A stretch of 13,901 nt of DNA, taken from Parcubacteria group bacterium GW2011_GWB1_37_13 (GTDB taxonomy: Bacteria; Patescibacteriota; Minisyncoccia; Phycocordibacterales; UBA9973). Made by a program: the position numbers and the translations under genes. This document shows positions 11,591-13,901 of this stretch, one piece after another; within the stretch, counting starts at the first letter, position 1, and every line of letters begins with the position of its first letter. The stretch spans positions 1 through 13,901 of the forward strand of contig LBSW01000003.1 in the NCBI GenBank assembly GCA_000990145.1, written 5' to 3'. The notes under the pieces are model-generated. The model did no database searches. It was not told where the DNA came from and was given only the letters and a program-made list of their open reading frames with translations.

Positions 11591-12573
11591 ATCTCTTTGT
11601 CTTTCTTATTTAAACTATAAGGGAACCAATTTACCGTATATTCTTCCATTTCAAAAATATCTTGACTTATTATGGTATCGCTAAATTCGATTTTAATTCT
11701 ATCTAAAATTCTTTTAAGAGCTTCCTTATTTTTAACAGCGAATTCGACAACAAGATCATATTTACCTAAAGTTACGGTGGCAAAAGTGGTTTCGGGCAAC
11801 AAAGAGACCGCGTCTATAATTTTTTTTACAAAACTTTGATTTTTTAAAGTAAAATCCACCTGATATTGTTCGACTCCAAACTTTTTGAAATCAATATCCA
11901 AAACAGAACTTCCTAAAATTTCTGCTTTTTTAAGTTTTTGAATTCTGTATTTTACAACATTCGGGTGAACTTTATTTATTTTCGCTATTTCTCTTAAACT
12001 TGCCCGTGAATTCTTCGCGAGCGTTGTGATAATAGCATAATCTAGATCATCTATATCAGGCTTTTTCAATTCTTCCGGATAATGTGAATGAAGCAATTTT
12101 CCATTTTCGTAAAAAAAACGAAAATTAAATCGATGCACGGAAGTCATGGTTAGGATTTCTTGCTCTAAAATATATTCTCCAAATTTTTCTTTAAAAGGGA
12201 CCAGGAAAGCATACAAATCAGCAATACCTTCTGCTAAAACCAGAAAAGTACAATCATATCGTCCTTCTAATCTAGCTAAGTAGGCAATGCCGTGATAGGC
12301 GCGAAGATAATTGGTGATGTCTTTTTCTATTTTTGGAATAGTCTTTTGGAATTTAAAAAAGAATTTGTAATAGAAACTATTTAGGTTAGAAACATTTACC
12401 GTAGTAATAAAGTTTTTAATATAACCATTTTTTTGCAAGCGTTTGACTCGGAAGGCAACAGTCTCATTTGGAATATCAACTTTTGTTGCTAAATCCAAAA
12501 AAGACTGACTGCTGTTCAAATCCAATTCATAAAGTATCTTTTGATCTATTAAATCTAATCCTCTTTCATTCAT
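11563..12573 (-). CDS. Tandem Lrp/AsnC-type transcriptional regulator
   Basis: A 336-residue protein made of two Lrp/AsnC units in one chain. Unit 1 has a helix-turn-helix at about 7-55 (LDLIDQKILYELDLN, then IPNETVAFRVKRLQKNGYI) and an RAM-like domain at about 60-150. Unit 2 has a helix-turn-helix at about 174-222 (DIDDLDYAIITTLAKNSRAS, then VHPNVVKYRIQKLKKAEIL) and an RAM-like domain at about 228-320. Ordinary Lrp proteins are about 150-165 residues and form dimers, so this chain is a built-in pseudo-dimer. Such duplications occur in archaea and CPR. Ligand and targets are unknown. A consensus promoter lies about 30 nt upstream, next to a TTGTCAA/TTGACAA inverted repeat that may be its operator and controls the divergent UbiA-like gene as well. 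Confidence 0.87.
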   Translation of the reverse strand: MNERGLDLIDQKILYELDLNSSQSFLDLATKVDIPNETVAFRVKRLQKNGYIKNFITTVNVSNLNSFYYKFFFKFQKTIPKIEKDITNYLRAYHGIAYLARLEGRYDCTFLVLAEGIADLYAFLVPFKEKFGEYILEQEILTMTSVHRFNFRFFYENGKLLHSHYPEELKKPDIDDLDYAIITTLAKNSRASLREIAKINKVHPNVVKYRIQKLKKAEILGSSVLDIDFKKFGVEQYQVDFTLKNQSFVKKIIDAVSLLPETTFATVTLGKYDLVVEFAVKNKEALKRILDRIKIEFSDTIISQDIFEMEEYTVNWFPYSLNKKDKEISPPKKTVL

Positions 12574-12606
12574 ATTATTATCAATATATTGCTACTAAAT
12601 ACAAAT

Positions 12607-12635
12607 AGTATAATCTATTTCTATTTTATTGTCAA
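12607..12635 (-). promoter_or_regulatory. Promoter of the tandem Lrp gene
   Basis: Perfect TTGACA (complement of 12630-12635), a 17-nt spacer and TATACT (complement of 12607-12612). The leader would be about 27 nt. Confidence 0.7.
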
Positions 12636-12650
12636 ATATACCTATAATTA

Positions 12651-12678
12651 TTGACAAAATATAAAAAAGATGTGAAAT
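12651..12678 (+). promoter_or_regulatory. Promoter of the UbiA-like gene
   Basis: Perfect TTGACA (12651-12656), a 16-nt spacer and TGAAAT (12673-12678). It stands back to back with the Lrp promoter: the two -35 boxes form an inverted repeat TTGTCAA (12629-12635) and TTGACAA (12651-12657), a candidate shared operator. Confidence 0.5.
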
Positions 12679-12719
12679 GAGGTAGAAAGTTGTTTGAAAA
12701 TTTAACAAAGGGGCATCTA

Positions 12720-13343
12720 ATGAAAATTGTACTGAATTATATAGGTCAATTAAGGATATATTCTTTAGTCGATCTAGCCTTATTACTTGTGGCTGTGGGG
12801 GCTACAAACGAGGAGTTTTTCGGGGTGTTTTGTCTTCACATCGGATTCTTAGCTTACTTGGAAGGTAGGCATGCCCATAATGGTAGAGTGATAGTGCCAA
12901 AGTGGACATGGGCTGTTTTTGCCTTGGTGGGGATGTTATTCTATCAAAAATTTGAAGCGATTCTATTTTTAGTGGGTGGTTATCTCTACACAAAGAAAAA
13001 CACAGTAAGTTGGGGGATTTTATCTCCTTTCTTTCGTGGATTCCAGCTTTTCTTTCTCATGGCTGGGATTTGTGGATATAGTGTTTGTCTGCCCTTGGTC
13101 GCTCTTGTGGTGTCTTTTATTAGAAACCTCATCGGAGATTGGCGAGATGTAGGAAAAGACCAGCAAGCTGGGATGAAAACCTTACCCATACTTTTGGGTA
13201 TCGAGCATGATCTCAAGTATGGTCATTTGATAGCCGTGACCATGTCCACCACTGTCTGGTGGAGCTACACTGATCTATCTTTCTATGTGTTATTTTACGC
13301 AATTGTAATTGAAGTTGCGACTTACAATCTAACGCCGAGATGA
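12720..13343 (+). CDS. UbiA-like prenyltransferase homologue lacking the first Asp motif
   Basis: A 207-residue membrane protein with six or seven hydrophobic segments. UbiA enzymes attach isoprenoid chains to aromatic or other acceptors in the membrane. The second family motif is visible: NLIGDWRDVGKDQQAGMKTL (136-155) with D140, D143 and D147. The first motif (NDxxDxxxD), expected near 47-60, is replaced by EGRHAHNGRV, so the usual Mg-diphosphate site is incomplete, and the chain is shorter than the normal 280-300 residues. It may be a divergent enzyme or have another role. I chose ATG 12720 because AAAGGGG lies 7 nt upstream, one of few Shine-Dalgarno sites here; a TTG at 12690 is an alternative. 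Its G+C is visibly higher than that of its neighbours. Confidence 0.7.
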   Translation: MKIVLNYIGQLRIYSLVDLALLLVAVGATNEEFFGVFCLHIGFLAYLEGRHAHNGRVIVPKWTWAVFALVGMLFYQKFEAILFLVGGYLYTKKNTVSWGILSPFFRGFQLFFLMAGICGYSVCLPLVALVVSFIRNLIGDWRDVGKDQQAGMKTLPILLGIEHDLKYGHLIAVTMSTTVWWSYTDLSFYVLFYAIVIEVATYNLTPR

Positions 13344-13352
13344 AAATGGGTT

Positions 13353-13394
13353 GGCTTTTGAAAGGAAGCCTCGCTGTCCCAAAACAATACAGCG
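13353..13394 (+). other. Two adjacent small hairpins between UbiA-like and small-protein genes
   Basis: GGCTT (13353-13357) pairs with AAGCC (13366-13370), and CGCTGT (13372-13377) pairs with ACAGCG (13389-13394). They stand back to back just upstream of the small gene's ATG. They may be an mRNA processing or translation control element; no known class is recognised. Confidence 0.35.
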
Positions 13395-13410
13395 GAAAAG
13401 TTTAGTAAGT

Positions 13411-13614
13411 ATGAACAAAGAATGCAACAACCTGTCAAAAGCTCTTAATGAGCAACTGGGTGAACTGATTGGCGAACAAGTCACGGTTTCTTATAGGCAA
13501 CGTCGTGTGAAAAATTCAGGTGGGGAGCTCACAGTCGTAGGCAAGGACTTCATAATTCTGAACCAGCGTCATATCATTCCCCTCAGTAACATTCTTACGA
13601 TTTACCAAGATTAA
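13411..13614 (+). CDS. Small beta-rich protein, possibly Sm/SH3-like barrel
   Basis: A 67-residue protein of unrecognised family. After a helical start (MNKECNNLSKALNEQLGELI) it has alternating beta strands: EQVTVSYRQRRV, GGELTVVGKDFIILNQRHII and PLSNILTIYQD. The order of short strands with a GG turn and a closing I-P-L-S-N-I strand resembles Sm-like or SH3-like small barrels, but this is only a shape argument. The frame is open from TTG 13351, but the ATG at 13411 is the better start. It follows the UbiA-like gene by 67 nt, shares its higher G+C, and ends in a strong terminator, so the two probably form one unit. Two small hairpins (13353-13370 and 13372-13394) lie in the gap. Confidence 0.6.
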   Translation: MNKECNNLSKALNEQLGELIGEQVTVSYRQRRVKNSGGELTVVGKDFIILNQRHIIPLSNILTIYQD

Positions 13615-13619
13615 TCCTC

Positions 13620-13666
13620 AAACCGCTCAACAAATGGAAACCGTTTGGAGGGCGGTTTTCTTTTTA
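13620..13666 (+). terminator. Intrinsic terminator after the small-protein gene
   Basis: AAACCGC (13620-13626) pairs with GCGGTTT (13652-13658), enclosing an inner stem CAAATGG/CCGTTTG, and is followed by TTTTCTTTTT. It starts 6 nt after the stop codon. Confidence 0.85.
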
Positions 13667-13676
13667 TCTCAAAAAG

Positions 13677-13702
13677 CATATTTACGCTATGGCGTAAATA
13701 TG
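13677..13702. repeat. 11-bp perfect hairpin
   Basis: CATATTTACGC (13677-13687) and GCGTAAATATG (13692-13702) are exact reverse complements with a 4-nt loop. It lies between the plus-strand terminator and the second repeat at 13703. No T run follows on either strand. Confidence 0.7.
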
Positions 13703-13736
13703 TCTACTATCTTTTACATATGTTCGAGATAGTAGA
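13703..13736. repeat. 10-bp inverted repeat next to the recombinase gene
   Basis: TCTACTATCT (13703-13712) and AGATAGTAGA (13727-13736) flank a 14-nt spacer. The repeat starts directly after the 13677-13702 hairpin and lies 5 nt from the recombinase stop codon. It could be a recombinase-related site or an mRNA-end hairpin for the minus-strand gene. Confidence 0.65.
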
Positions 13737-13741
13737 TAATT

Positions 13742-13901
13742 TTATTTACCAACCCCATGAAATTTTTTGTGCACATCGCGCAAATGTTTGTCGGTTACGT
13801 GAGTATAAATCTGCGTGGTGCCGATGTTTGCATGACCGAGCATGGCTTGAACGGAACGCAAGTCTGCTCCATTTGACAGAAGGTCGGTGGCGAAGAGGTG
13901 G
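13742..13901 (-). CDS. Tyrosine recombinase (XerC/XerD-like), C-terminal fragment
   Basis: The last 52 codons of a gene that begins beyond the window. The peptide reads [20 protein letters not shown], then [20 protein letters not shown] and a basic end. It contains the end of the catalytic domain: the His of the HxxR box region at the very edge, the conserved LGH (His23 of the fragment) and the nucleophile Tyr32 (QIYTH). The match to XerC/XerD is close, so a chromosome dimer resolution recombinase is likely, but a phage or element integrase cannot be excluded without the N-terminal part. The stop TAA is complement of 13742-13744. Confidence 0.92.
   Translation of the reverse strand, partial: HLFATDLLSNGADLRSVQAMLGHANIGTTQIYTHVTDKHLRDVHKKFHGVGK

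Noticed and set aside
12690..12719. Upstream TTG start for the UbiA-like gene
   Set aside because: A good AAAGGGG site is spaced correctly for ATG 12720, and the ten added residues are not hydrophobic or conserved. It remains possible.
1..13901. CRISPR array, insertion sequence or rRNA
   Set aside because: No regularly spaced direct repeats, transposase-like frame or rRNA-like sequence was seen.

Overview
The window looks like chromosomal DNA of a Patescibacteria (CPR) bacterium, probably Parcubacteria. The sequence is strongly AT-rich, the genes are tightly packed and mostly lack Shine-Dalgarno sites, three of four tRNAs lack an encoded CCA, and one gene (6560-8239) belongs to a cysteine-rich zinc-ribbon family that I associate with this group. 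The lineage is inferred from gene style and family recognition, not from a marker gene.

Layout. 1-159 holds the N-terminus of an unrecognised protein (minus). 160-525 is a long leader region with a DnaA box. 526-1620 is a LysM/M23 cell-wall hydrolase (plus) whose start is damaged or unusual. A minus-strand block from 4352 down to 1627 encodes YraN, tRNA-Pro, a redox trio (VKOR, DoxX-like membrane protein, cupredoxin), then tRNA-Gly abutting a ZIP metal transporter. 4353-4807 is an AT-rich stretch with a parS site, a DnaA box, repeats and tRNA-Gly(GCC). tRNA-Arg sits 7 nt upstream of the CCA-adding enzyme gene (4887-6506, plus). 6560-8529 is a minus pair: a degenerate acylphosphatase and the cysteine-rich protein. 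8683-9465 is a TrmB-type regulator (plus). 12573 down to 9462 is a minus block: tandem Lrp/AsnC regulator, methyltransferase, exonuclease III, TMEM175-like channel. 12720-13614 carries a UbiA-like membrane protein and a small beta-rich protein (plus), ending in a clear terminator. 13742-13901 is the C-terminus of a tyrosine recombinase (minus).

Most notable signals. (1) Six parS-like 16-mers (13 to 15 of 16 matches to TGTTTCACGTGAAACA) lie within 1.3 kb (4158-5480), in yraN, in the intergenic gap and in cca. This is a centromere-like cluster that suggests the window is close to the replication origin. A perfect DnaA box lies between the sites, and another is at 270. (2) The cca gene carries an in-frame, G+C-rich palindromic insert of about 120 bp (5791-5910), like a protein-coding mobile palindrome. 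(3) Two tRNA genes run straight into protein genes (tRNA-Arg into cca, tRNA-Gly into ZIP), so tRNA 3' processing would create the mRNA 5' end. In the first pair the tRNA lacks CCA and the downstream gene makes the CCA-adding enzyme. (4) Four genes have a -10 box exactly 6 nt before the ATG, implying leaderless mRNAs. (5) A perfect 34-bp palindrome lies between cca and the cysteine-rich gene.

All calls come from reading the sequence. No database or folding program was run.
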